Shown piece by piece: positions 1 through 7,388 of a stretch of 11,291 nt of DNA (position 1 is its first letter; each line of letters starts with the position of its first letter). Origin of the DNA: an uncultured Gammaproteobacteria bacterium (GTDB lineage: Bacteria; Pseudomonadota; Gammaproteobacteria; Rariloculales; Rariloculaceae); assembly GCA_946887385.1 (NCBI GenBank), contig CAMPKU010000144.1:1-11291 (forward strand), read 5' to 3'. Under the pieces are notes generated by a model. The model made no database searches. It had not been told where the DNA came from and saw nothing but the letters and a program-made list of their open reading frames with translations. Position numbers and translations under genes: made by a program.

Positions 1-979
1 GCGCTCCCTCTAGGATCGTGGTGAGGGCCTGCACGAGGCGGTGCCCGCGGCCCTCTACGACCGACGCCTCGGCCTCTGCGGCCGCGGCGCCGGCCTCCGC
101 GGTTCTGCCGAGGTGGCGCAACACATTCGCGGCGACGATGCCCGCCGAAGCGATACGGCCCGCGTCGTGGGGCTCGTGAGCGGGCGCGAGCAGTTGCAGC
201 TGCGCGGCGAGCAGCTCGCGGGCTCGCGGTGGCAGCGAGTGCCCGCCCGCGGGAAGCGCGCGGCTGGCGAGCGGCTCCAGGTCGCAATGCCGCAGCTCGT
301 CACCGAGCGCTGCCGCCGTATCGGCAGGCGAGGCGGCAAGCAACGCCGTGATGGTCAGGTTGCACGAGAACGGATCGAGCGCCTCGAGCGGCGGCCACGG
401 AGCGCGCGGCCCGATGCCGATCGAGAGCAAGCCCGGCAGCGCGAGAATTCGTGCGAGCGGATCCTGTTGCAGGAAAAAGGCGTCGGCCGGCGGGCGATAG
501 CGCAGGGCGGTTTGCGCCTGCGCGGCCTCGGCCGCATGCGCGCGCGTCAAGGCTTCGAGCCAATCGTCGGGCGCCGCACCCGGCGCGGCAGCGGCGGGCT
601 CGCTCGGCGCGGAGCGCGAGAAGCGCGCAACCACCGCGGTCGCGTCGGCGTCCGGCGGCAGCGCGCCCGTGCGTTCGATGGTATCGAGCCAGTCCACTAT
701 CTGGTCGAGACACACGAGACAGCTGCCGATGTCGCGCGCCGCCAGCGGCCGCGAGCCGGCGCGGGCGGCCGTGAACACGTTCTCCGCGCAATGCAGCGCC
801 TCTTGCATCGCCGCGAATTCGACGATGGCGGCGCCGCCCTTCAGCGTGTGGAACGCGCGAAACGCATCGTCGAAACGTTGCGCATCGTGCGGCTGCTGTT
901 CGAGCGCCAGCAAATCGTCGCTGGCCTGGTGGACGAGCTCCCGCGATTCGATCAGGAATTGCTGCAGAAACTCATTCAT
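1..979 (-). CDS. cheA: Chemotaxis histidine kinase CheA, N-terminal part (runs off the left edge)
   Basis: About 326 residues are visible. The first ~110 form an Hpt (P1) domain starting MNEFLQQFLIESRELV, with the phosphotransfer motif FHTLKGGA and His44 as the expected phospho-acceptor. After an Ala/Pro-rich linker comes a second block (about residues 155-240, motifs DAFFLQQDPLARIL and DPFSCNL) that looks like an accessory domain of some long or hybrid CheA proteins; I cannot name it firmly. An Ala-rich helical stretch (about 255-326) continues off the window. Dimerisation, ATPase and CheW-like domains, and any C-terminal receiver, lie outside. The ATG (979-977) overlaps the end of the CheY-like gene by 8 bases and follows a GGGG run, so it is probably translationally coupled. 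In the family, CheA autophosphorylates in receptor-CheW arrays and passes phosphate from the Hpt histidine to CheY and CheB. Family assignment is firm; the full architecture is unknown. Confidence 0.9.
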   Translation of the reverse strand, partial: MNEFLQQFLIESRELVHQASDDLLALEQQPHDAQRFDDAFRAFHTLKGGAAIVEFAAMQEALHCAENVFTAARAGSRPLAARDIGSCLVCLDQIVDWLDTIERTGALPPDADATAVVARFSRSAPSEPAAAAPGAAPDDWLEALTRAHAAEAAQAQTALRYRPPADAFFLQQDPLARILALPGLLSIGIGPRAPWPPLEALDPFSCNLTITALLAASPADTAAALGDELRHCDLEPLASRALPAGGHSLPPRARELLAAQLQLLAPAHEPHDAGRIASAGIVAANVLRHLGRTAEAGAAAAEAEASVVEGRGHRLVQALTTILEGA

Positions 980-1364
980 GCCGCACCCCGCAAAGCAGCA
1001 AGGCGTACTCCACCAGCGCTTCTTGGCTGAGCGGCTTCACAACGTAAAAGTTTGCGCCGGCTGCACGAGCAGCAGCGATGCGCTCCGGCTCCGTTTCGGT
1101 GCTCGTGATCAAGGCGGGTATCGACGACAACGGCAGGCTCTTGCCTCGAAGCGTTCGCAGAAAGCTGAGGCCGTCCATTTGCGGCATGTTCACGTCCACG
1201 ATCAGCAAGTCGTAGCTCGCGGTGAGGAGTCGCTCGAGCGCCTCGAGCCCGTTCAGTGCTTCCGCAACCTCGAACCCGGCTCGTTCCAGCGCAGCACGGT
1301 AATAGAGGCGCACCAGGCTCGCGTCGTCGATGACGAGGATTCGTTTGGTGGTTTCGTCGGCCAC
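972..1364 (-). CDS. cheY: Single-domain CheY-like response regulator
   Basis: A 130-residue stand-alone receiver with the full set of conserved positions: acidic pair Asp13-Asp14 (ILVIDDASL), phospho-acceptor Asp57 (LLIVDVNMPQMDG), Thr87 (ALITSTE) and Lys110 (FYVVKPLSQ). Spacing is nearly that of E. coli CheY. There is no output domain, so it should act by protein-protein contact, either on the flagellar switch or another effector, or as a phosphate sink. The start is taken as GTG (1364-1362), which gives MADETTKRILVIDD, 5 bases after the cheR stop; the frame is open further upstream but offers no better start. Its 3' end overlaps the CheA ATG by 8 bases, and this adjacency makes CheA the likely phosphodonor. 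Ribosome binding site is weak, consistent with coupling to cheR. Whether it drives flagella, pili or another output cannot be read from sequence. Confidence 0.9.
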   Translation of the reverse strand: MADETTKRILVIDDASLVRLYYRAALERAGFEVAEALNGLEALERLLTASYDLLIVDVNMPQMDGLSFLRTLRGKSLPLSSIPALITSTETEPERIAAARAAGANFYVVKPLSQEALVEYALLLCGVRHE

Positions 1365-1369
1365 TTGGG

Positions 1370-2209
1370 TTACGTCAATGGCCTTTGATACACGATTGCG
1401 TCGGCGAAGCGCGCCGCTTCGAACAGCGGCGAGATGCGGCTCATGGATTCCGTGTGCCCGAGGCAAATGAACGCTCCGGGCAGCAGGTTCTCGTACAGGT
1501 TCTCTGCCGCGACTCGGCGTGACGTCTCGTCGAAATAGATGAGCACGTTGCGGCAAAATATGACGTCGAATTGCCCGTGCAGCCGGGTCTCGGCCGGGTC
1601 CACGATGTTGGCCGCCGTGAAGCGCACGGACTGCCGCAGCTCGTCGATGATCGTCCAGCTGTCGTCGCCTGCGCGCTCGAAGTACTTGTCGACTATGTGT
1701 TGCGGCAGACGCATCAGTGCGCGTTTTCCGTAGTTGCCTAAGCGGGCGAAGGTCACGACGTCGGTGTCGATGTCGGAGCCGACGATCTCGATGTTGTATT
1801 GGTCGACGAGCGGCCAGTTCTCGAGCAACCAGATCGCGATCGAATACGGCTCCTCGCCGGTAGAGCAGGGCACCGACCAGATCCTGATCTGTTCGCCGCG
1901 CGCGCTCATTTTCAAGCGCGCGGGCAGCAGATCCGACGTGAGGCACGAAAGCTGGTGCTCTTCGCGGTAGAAGTACGTCTCGTTAACCGTGAACGCATTG
2001 ACGAATTGCTCGATCTCCCCGGCAAGGTTGGTGCGCAGCCGCGCGAAATAGTCTTCGAAGGATTTCGACTCCGTGGCCAACATGCGCTCGATCACGCGCC
2101 GTTCGACGTAATAGCGCTTCGATTCGGTGAATATCATCCCGGTTCGTCGATAGAGGAATTCGCATAGCCTGCGATATTCGACCTCGGTGAGCGCCGCATA
2201 CCCTGGCAC
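1370..2209 (-). CDS. cheR: CheR: MCP glutamate O-methyltransferase
   Basis: SAM-dependent methyltransferase that methylates glutamates on receptor signalling helices, the adaptation counterpart of CheB. With the GTG start (2209) it has 279 residues, normal for CheR. The N-terminal helical domain (about 1-75) begins LTEVEYRRLCEFLYRRTGM. TVNETYFYRE (74-83) matches the conserved NxTxFFR-type motif. The SAM-binding loop is SVPCSTGEEPYS (112-123; usually A-STGEEPYS), the acidic strand GSDIDTD (144-150), then FDVIFCRNVLIYFD (214-227) and LGHTES (250-255). There is no TPR extension and no C-terminal NWETF-type tether. An alternative TTG start at 2242 would add 11 residues and overlap the HEAT gene by 26 bases; GTG is preferred because it lies 7 bases past that stop and directly before the conserved domain. 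Upstream Shine-Dalgarno is poor for both. Likely substrate: the tandem-tip MCP of this operon. Confidence 0.93.
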   Translation of the reverse strand: MPGYAALTEVEYRRLCEFLYRRTGMIFTESKRYYVERRVIERMLATESKSFEDYFARLRTNLAGEIEQFVNAFTVNETYFYREEHQLSCLTSDLLPARLKMSARGEQIRIWSVPCSTGEEPYSIAIWLLENWPLVDQYNIEIVGSDIDTDVVTFARLGNYGKRALMRLPQHIVDKYFERAGDDSWTIIDELRQSVRFTAANIVDPAETRLHGQFDVIFCRNVLIYFDETSRRVAAENLYENLLPGAFICLGHTESMSRISPLFEAARFADAIVYQRPLT

Positions 2210-2216
2210 GTGCTTT

Positions 2217-2837
2217 TCAGAGCTGCGAGCGGAGCCGATCAATGGCGATCTCGATCGAAAAAATCAGAAATGGCGTGCCTTTGAACCGCTCTGCGCAGCG
2301 CGTCAGCGCGGGGAGGGCTTCCGCTCCGCCGATCTCCGCGAGCGCCTCCACGGCGGCGGCACACACATTCGCCTCCGGTTCCGCATCGAGCAAATCACAG
2401 TAGAGCCGCACGGCCTTTTCGTTCGGCATGTCGCGCACCAGGCCGCACGCGAGCACCCGGACGTCGGCGTTATCGTCCTGCAGCAACGCCGCCACATACG
2501 GCCACGCCACGGCTTGCATGGCGAGCAGGGCATCGCACGCTTCGCGGCGGACGAATGCATCGTCGGAGCGCAGCAACGGCAGAACGGTTTCGACGCTTTC
2601 CGGCGTGGCGATGCGGGCCAGGCTCGTGAGAACGGCCTCGCGCACGCGCGGATTCTTTTCGCGGGTCAAGGCTTCGGCCAGCGCCGGCACGCTGCCGGGC
2701 AGCGCCGCGGCCGCGCGGGCCGCGGACCAGCGCTGTTCGTCCGTGCCGTGGACGAGCATCGTGAGCACCGCCGCGTCGTCGCGCGCGGGCGCAACAGATT
2801 TGAATGTCCCTGTGGGGGGCTTACGTACGAGAGGCAT
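2217..2837 (-). CDS. HEAT-repeat protein inside the chemotaxis operon
   Basis: 206 residues, no signal peptide or membrane segment. After about 25 polar residues the protein is almost wholly made of ~30-residue helix-pair repeats: approximately residues 32-58, 61-90, 91-119, 121-150 and 152-180. They share the pattern D-x-x-VR-x-x-A (NPRVREAVLTSLARI, DAFVRREACDALLAM, NADVRVLACGLVRDM) followed by a second helix ending in LPLL-like residues, typical of HEAT or PBS-lyase-type repeats. Such proteins bind other proteins and have no catalytic residues. The ATG at 2837 overlaps the cheB end by 17 bases; a TTG four codons upstream is possible but less likely. Its place between cheB and cheR, in a run of overlapping genes, suggests a partner of the adaptation enzymes or of the array. 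That role is inference: I know of no fixed function for this che-associated HEAT family. Confidence 0.82.
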   Translation of the reverse strand: MPLVRKPPTGTFKSVAPARDDAAVLTMLVHGTDEQRWSAARAAAALPGSVPALAEALTREKNPRVREAVLTSLARIATPESVETVLPLLRSDDAFVRREACDALLAMQAVAWPYVAALLQDDNADVRVLACGLVRDMPNEKAVRLYCDLLDAEPEANVCAAAVEALAEIGGAEALPALTRCAERFKGTPFLIFSIEIAIDRLRSQL

Positions 2838-3915
2838 GGTTTGGCGCAATCTCGAGTAATCGGGGCGCGATGTTATGAACGGGCTCTATGAAGTCGGCAC
2901 CTGCGGCCCGAACGAGCTCGCCTGGCATTCCCCATACCACGGCGGTCTCCTCGGCCTCTGCAATAGTTGTGCCGCCGAGTTTCGAGAGCGTGGCCATCGC
3001 CGCCGCGCCGTCGTTGCCCATACCTGTCATCAGCACGCCAATCAGCTGTTGCGGTTGCACGTGCGTCAAAGCCGATTTCACCAGCCGGTCCGTGCTCGGA
3101 TGCCAGGGATAGTCGACTTGCGCGGGCGCGCTCAATGCCGTGAGCCCCGCGGGTCGACGCGTGACGATGAGATCCGCGTCGCCGCGGCCGATGTAGACGC
3201 AGCCCGGCTCGACGACCATCGGCCGCAGCACCTCGACGACGTTGAGCTCGCACAGCTCGTCGAGTCGGCGCGCGAGCGCGCCCGTGAAGCTCGCCGGCAT
3301 GTGCTGCGCGACGAGAATGGGCCATGGAAACGCGTGCGGCAGCGGCGCGAGCAGGGCTTCGAGCGCCGGTGGGCCTCCCGTGGAGGTGCCGACGAGCACG
3401 AGACCGTCGCCGGAGGCCCGCGCCGTGCGGCGCTTGCCGGCGCGGGGCGCGGGCGCGGGCGCGGCCGGCGGGCGGCGCATCCGGTGCAGCACGCGCTCGC
3501 GGAGGCGGGCGCTCTTTTTCAGTTTTGCGCCGGCCGCGGCCCGAATTTTTTCCACCAATAGGGGTGCAAATTCATCAATGCGCAGCGATACCGCGCCCTC
3601 GGGCTTCAGCACGAAATCGACGGCCCCGAGACGCAGCGCTTCGAGCGTTTCCTCGGCCCCGTCGGCCGTGCGCGACGAAACCATGACCACGGGGCACGGC
3701 CGCTCGACCATGATGCGGTCGAGACACTCGAGCCCGCCCATTTCGGGCATGTGAACGTCGAGTGTGATGACGCTGGGCTGGAACTCTTCGAGCTTACCCA
3801 GCGCCTCGACGCCGTTGCGAGCAACCTGAATCTCTAGATCGGGCTCGTGAGCGAGAACCTTGCGGAAGAGCTTCCGAACGAGCGCGGAATCATCGACGAC
3901 CAGAACCTTGATCAC
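2821..3915 (-). CDS. cheB: CheB: receptor glutamate methylesterase/deamidase with receiver domain
   Basis: 364 residues with the standard two-domain layout. Residues 1-125 are a receiver: [10 protein letters not shown] (Asp8-Asp9), phospho-acceptor Asp53 (ITLDVHMPEMGG), Ser80-Ser81 (VMVSSRT) and Lys104 (DFVLKPEG). A linker of about 45 residues, basic and Ala/Pro-rich (RRPPAAPAPAPRAGKRR), joins the C-terminal esterase (about 170-358) with the catalytic triad Ser178 (VGTSTGGP), His205 (LVAQHMP) and Asp302 (TGMGNDGA). Phosphorylation by CheA normally relieves inhibition of the esterase, which removes receptor methyl groups and opposes CheR. The start is GTG, and its GTGA overlaps the TGA of the triple-CheW gene (4-base overlap), a classic sign of coupled translation. 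Two mutually exclusive small hairpins lie about 15-40 bases upstream of this start (separate entry). All catalytic residues are present, so activity is expected. Confidence 0.96.
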   Translation of the reverse strand: MIKVLVVDDSALVRKLFRKVLAHEPDLEIQVARNGVEALGKLEEFQPSVITLDVHMPEMGGLECLDRIMVERPCPVVMVSSRTADGAEETLEALRLGAVDFVLKPEGAVSLRIDEFAPLLVEKIRAAAGAKLKKSARLRERVLHRMRRPPAAPAPAPRAGKRRTARASGDGLVLVGTSTGGPPALEALLAPLPHAFPWPILVAQHMPASFTGALARRLDELCELNVVEVLRPMVVEPGCVYIGRGDADLIVTRRPAGLTALSAPAQVDYPWHPSTDRLVKSALTHVQPQQLIGVLMTGMGNDGAAAMATLSKLGGTTIAEAEETAVVWGMPGELVRAAGADFIEPVHNIAPRLLEIAPNHASRT

Positions 3916-5444
3916 GCATTCGCCCGGTTCGCCTTTTGAAAGGCGTTCAGACGCCCTCGCTCGGCGGCGGTGAGCAGCTCGGCCGGATCGAGCACGAGCA
4001 CGATGCGCTTCGACGGTTCGAGGTTGATCACGCCGCGGACCAGCCGCGCGATTTCGTCGGTGAGTGCCGGCGGCGCCTCCACGGCGCTCCCGGAGACGCG
4101 CAGCACATCCGAGACGCCGTCCACGATCAGCCCCGCGCGATGGAGCTCGGTGCGCACTACCACGAGACGGCGGCGCGCGCCTTCGCTCGAGGCGGGCATA
4201 TCGAAGCGGCGGCGTTGATCGATGACGGGCAGCACGTCGCCGCGCAGATTCACCACGCCTTCGAGAAACTTCGGCGTTTTCGGTAGGCGCGTGACCTGCG
4301 ACGGTACTTCACCGACCTCGTCGACGGCGTCGATCGGCAACCCGAACTCGTCGCCGCCCAAGCGAAACACCAAAAAGGTCTGCTCCATGGCCCGCGAGTC
4401 GGTCGAAGCGGCCCGACTGCCTTCGCTCTGCGCCTCATGACCCAGTCGTCGCATGACATCCTCCCTGAAAATCTGCTCGGGCATGAGGATCGACACGAGC
4501 CTGCGGCCTTCGTCGGCGCGATAGATGGCTTTGAGGCGCGCTTCGCCGCCGGTGCGCGCCGCGAGTACCGGCGGCACGGCGTCGATGGCTGATGGCGGCG
4601 CGCTCAAGATCGCTCTCGCTTGATCCGCGACGAGTCCCACTTGTGCGCCACCGACTTTCATGACCACGACCTTTTCGCGTCCATCGAAGCGGCCGGCGGG
4701 AGGAAAGCCCAAGAGCGCGCGCAGCGAAATGAGCGGCAACAGACGGTCGCGCACCGAAGTGACGCCGAGCACGAGCGCCTCCGCGCGCGGCACCGCCATC
4801 ACCACGGCCGGCACGGGCAGAATTTCCTGCACGGCGTGAAGCTCGAGCGCAAATTCTTGTCCGGCGACATCGAATGTGATCAGCGTTGCAGCGGCCGGGT
4901 CCGCTTCGACGGATCTCGGTGCATCGCCGGCGGCCCTGCGGCCGCCGCGTGGCGTGCGCCGCGCGCGCGCCTGCTGCGTAAACGCCGTTTCGAGCAGCTG
5001 TTCGATGTGGAGTATTTTCACGGCGTCGCCGTGGCTCGCACGCCGAAACGCGCCGCTAAGCGCCTCGCCGCGATCGGCGGCCAGCTCGGACTCGCGCGTT
5101 TCTATGCGGTCCTCTGCGATTGCCACCAGGGCATCGACGGAATCGACGGCAAGCGCGAGCTGAGTGCCCGCGTCGAGCACGATGGCCTTCGTTGTCGCCG
5201 CCGCGGCGGACGGCTCGCTCCACCCGAGCAGCTCTCGCAAGCCGACGAGGGGCAGCACGGTGCCGCGCAAGTTGGCGATGCCGAGCAACGACGGCGGGCT
5301 GTGCGGAACGCGCGCGACGGCGGGAACATGGATGACCTCGAGCACGTGCTCGGCCGGCAGCGCATACAACGTGCTGCCGAGGCGAAACGTCAAGAATTGG
5401 CGAACCTGCGTTGTATCGGCGAGCGCCGCGGAATTGTCACGCAT
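3912..5444 (-). CDS. Triple-CheW-domain coupling protein
   Basis: A 510-residue fusion of three CheW (SH3-like) domains, where ordinary CheW has one of about 150 residues. Domain 1, residues ~14-155: [19 protein letters not shown], then NLRG at 58-61. Domain 2, ~186-335: [19 protein letters not shown], with SVRD (230-233) where NLRG is expected. Domain 3, ~355-495: [23 protein letters not shown] at 399-402, [13 protein letters not shown]. Linkers ~158-185 and ~337-353 are polar and low-complexity. CheW links receptors to CheA, and the Arg/Gly of NLRG belong to a conserved structural and binding segment, so the middle copy may be structural or have another partner. The ATG at 5444 overlaps the MCP stop by 8 bases; the frame is open upstream, but that extension lies within MCP coding sequence and has no CheW features. 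The gene overlaps cheB by 4 bases. No separate single-domain CheW gene is present in the window. Confidence 0.92.
   Translation of the reverse strand: MRDNSAALADTTQVRQFLTFRLGSTLYALPAEHVLEVIHVPAVARVPHSPPSLLGIANLRGTVLPLVGLRELLGWSEPSAAAATTKAIVLDAGTQLALAVDSVDALVAIAEDRIETRESELAADRGEALSGAFRRASHGDAVKILHIEQLLETAFTQQARARRTPRGGRRAAGDAPRSVEADPAAATLITFDVAGQEFALELHAVQEILPVPAVVMAVPRAEALVLGVTSVRDRLLPLISLRALLGFPPAGRFDGREKVVVMKVGGAQVGLVADQARAILSAPPSAIDAVPPVLAARTGGEARLKAIYRADEGRRLVSILMPEQIFREDVMRRLGHEAQSEGSRAASTDSRAMEQTFLVFRLGGDEFGLPIDAVDEVGEVPSQVTRLPKTPKFLEGVVNLRGDVLPVIDQRRRFDMPASSEGARRRLVVVRTELHRAGLIVDGVSDVLRVSGSAVEAPPALTDEIARLVRGVINLEPSKRIVLVLDPAELLTAAERGRLNAFQKANRANA
3930..3955 (-). other. Two mutually exclusive hairpins upstream of the cheB start
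   Basis: Inside the last codons of the CheW gene, CGCCTTT (3930-3936) pairs with AAAGGCG (3939-3945), and GGCGT (3942-3946) pairs with ACGCC (3951-3955) around a TCAG loop. The two stems share 3942-3945 and cannot form together. They lie just before the cheB GTG (3915) in the transcript. They could tune ribosome handover to cheB or be a by-product of coding constraint; there is no U-run, so a terminator is not supported. Confidence 0.35.
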
Positions 5445-7344
5445 CGCTTGGCTGCAGCTCGTCAGCGAGCAAGGCGATTTCCTCGATGGCGGCGGCGAGA
5501 TCCTCTGCGCCGCGTGCTTGCTCTGCCGCCGCGGTGGCGGCTTGCCGCGCGGCGGCGCTGGCTTCCTCGCTGGCTGCCGCCACCTGTCGTGCGCCTGCAG
5601 CCGTTTGCGCGGCAGCCGCCAAGATTTCGGCTGCACCGCTTACGATGTTCGCGTTGGTAGCTCGCATGTCGGCGATTTCGCCGCCGAGCTTGTCCAACAC
5701 GGCCGAGACGGTGCGGCTGTTCTCCACTTCGAGCTGTGAAGACGACGCGATCTGCTCGAGGTCGCCCTTCAACGCGGCGATCTGCTCCAGCACCCCGCGC
5801 GCGGTATCCTTCGCGCGCTCGACGTTGGCCGACGCCTCGCGTGCAAGTGCGCGGATGTCGTTCGAGACGATCGCGAAGCCGCGGCCCGACTCGCCGGCGC
5901 GAGCGGCCTCTACAGAGCCGCTGACCGCCAACATGCTGGTCTGCACCGCGATCAGTGCAATGGCGTCGACGATTTTTTCGATCTTGCGGCCGACTCCGCC
6001 GAGCCGTGTGACGGTGGACACGCTGGTCTCGGTGTCCCGGAGGCTGGTGCTCACACCGCCGATGAGGCTTTCGACGGAGCTTCGCCCCGTCTTCAACGCC
6101 GCTTCGACGGCCCGGACGTGCTCGTCCGCGGCGCGCGTGTTGCGTTCCGAGAGCCGGGCGCTCTTTTCGATTTGATCCAGCGCGGCCGAGGTCTCTTGGG
6201 TAGCGGACGCTTGGAGCCGGCACGCGCGATCGATCTGCTCGACCGCAGCCATGATCTCGGTGGCCGCGCTCGACAATTCCTGGATCGTGGCAGACAGCTC
6301 TTCCGCCGACGACGCTATCTGCTCGGCGGCGTTGGCTGCGGTTTGGTTTTGGCGCAGCTGCTCGGCGAGGGCGGCCAGGGTTCGCGCTGCCACCTGTGCC
6401 TGTTCGAGCGACTTCGCTTGCTGCTGCACCGCGGATTGCGCCTGCGCGGCGCCGGCCGACTGTTCCTCGGCTGCGCTGGCAATCTGCTCCGCGCCCGCTT
6501 CGGCCTCCGTGGCGGCACGCTCCGCCTCGGCTGCAGCGCCCAGAATCTGCCGGCTGCCTTCGGCGATTTTGGACACGTCGTTGCGCCGCGCTCGCAGCTC
6601 TTCCACCACACTCGCGGCCACTTTGGTTTCATTGGCCGCCGTTTCGGCCGCTTTCCTCAACGCATCGACGATGCGTTGCACGTCGCCCTTCATCGAGTCG
6701 GCGAGCTCGCGCACCTCCTGCGCATTCTTGTCGGACGTTTCGGCTAGAGCGCGCACCTCATCGGCCACCACGGCGAAGCCGCGACCGTGCTCGCCGGCCC
6801 GTGCCGCCTCGATTGCAGCATTGAGCGCCAGCAGGTTCGTCTGATCCGAAATCCGGCTCACCGTTTTCGTGATCTCGCCGATATCCTGCGCTCGCACCTC
6901 GAGCTCGGTGATGACGTGGACGGACGCCAATTGTCGTTCGGCGTTTCGCTCGATCGAGCGCGCCGATGCCACGATTTGCGCCGTGGCTTCCGCCAGCGTC
7001 GCGATCAACGTCTCGGAGCGGCGTCCGGAACGCTCGGCTTCGCTTCGCGCGGCCGCCAAGCTGGCCGCGATGCGCTTGATCGCCGCCGATTGCTCTTGCG
7101 ACGCGCCGGCCGCCTCTTCGGCGCCGGTAGCGATTTGCTCCATCGAGCGCTCGAGCTCTTTGGTGGCAGCCGAGGCTTCCGTCAGACCGCTTGCGAGCTC
7201 CTCGGTGGCGGCCGCCACGCGCTCGAAAACGGTTTGCGGCTTCGCGCGCGCGCGCGCCGGCGGGCCCTTGAGCGTTGGGGCCGCAGGCGGGATGACCGAT
7301 TTCGATGCAGAGGTGGCGATCTTCGACTTTTTGACTAATGCCAT
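5437..7344 (-). CDS. Soluble MCP-type chemoreceptor with two tandem signalling domains
   Basis: 635 residues, almost entirely Ala/Glu-rich coiled-coil, with no signal peptide, transmembrane segment, HAMP, PAS, GAF or other recognisable sensor domain. It has two MCP hairpin tips about 300 residues apart. Tip 1 (~165-203) is canonical: [20 protein letters not shown], then [17 protein letters not shown]. Tip 2 (~462-503) is divergent: [17 protein letters not shown], then [17 protein letters not shown]. Candidate methylation-type segments with paired Glu flank the tips (TEELASG 47-53, AAEEQSAG 291-298, SSAEELSAT 345-353, ASEEASAAA 591-599). The first ~40 residues are basic and probably disordered ([14 protein letters not shown]). 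The start ATG has GAGGG close upstream. The gene lies 44 bases after the ferritin-like gene with no terminator seen, and overlaps the triple-CheW gene by 8 bases. It probably forms cytoplasmic arrays with CheW3 and CheA; the stimulus is unknown and may come through a partner protein. Confidence 0.93.
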   Translation of the reverse strand: MALVKKSKIATSASKSVIPPAAPTLKGPPARARAKPQTVFERVAAATEELASGLTEASAATKELERSMEQIATGAEEAAGASQEQSAAIKRIAASLAAARSEAERSGRRSETLIATLAEATAQIVASARSIERNAERQLASVHVITELEVRAQDIGEITKTVSRISDQTNLLALNAAIEAARAGEHGRGFAVVADEVRALAETSDKNAQEVRELADSMKGDVQRIVDALRKAAETAANETKVAASVVEELRARRNDVSKIAEGSRQILGAAAEAERAATEAEAGAEQIASAAEEQSAGAAQAQSAVQQQAKSLEQAQVAARTLAALAEQLRQNQTAANAAEQIASSAEELSATIQELSSAATEIMAAVEQIDRACRLQASATQETSAALDQIEKSARLSERNTRAADEHVRAVEAALKTGRSSVESLIGGVSTSLRDTETSVSTVTRLGGVGRKIEKIVDAIALIAVQTSMLAVSGSVEAARAGESGRGFAIVSNDIRALAREASANVERAKDTARGVLEQIAALKGDLEQIASSSQLEVENSRTVSAVLDKLGGEIADMRATNANIVSGAAEILAAAAQTAAGARQVAAASEEASAAARQAATAAAEQARGAEDLAAAIEEIALLADELQPSDA

Positions 7345-7388
7345 AGGCCCTCGGCGCGACTAGCCGGTACCTAAGTTCGCGACGACAC

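Noticed and set aside
41..1030. Long plus-strand open frame (329 codons) opposite CheA
   Set aside because: Arg-rich, low-complexity translation typical of the antisense of a GC-rich gene; the minus strand encodes a clear Hpt domain and CheA start.
1365..1946. Longer version of the CheY gene extending upstream
   Set aside because: The extension is an Arg-rich shadow of cheR in another frame; the receiver homology begins just after GTG 1364.
5445..5636. Longer CheW start 64 codons upstream
   Set aside because: The added residues (Arg/Pro/Lys-rich) are a shadow of the MCP C-terminus; ATG 5444 directly precedes the first CheW domain.
4620..5660. Long plus-strand open frame opposite the triple-CheW gene
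   Set aside because: Translation is rich in Arg, His and Gln with no recognisable motif; the minus strand has three CheW domains over the same bases.
7244..7262. CG-alternating run near the MCP start as a repeat or Z-DNA element
   Set aside because: It lies in the codons for the Arg/Ala-rich N-terminus and is explained by codon bias.
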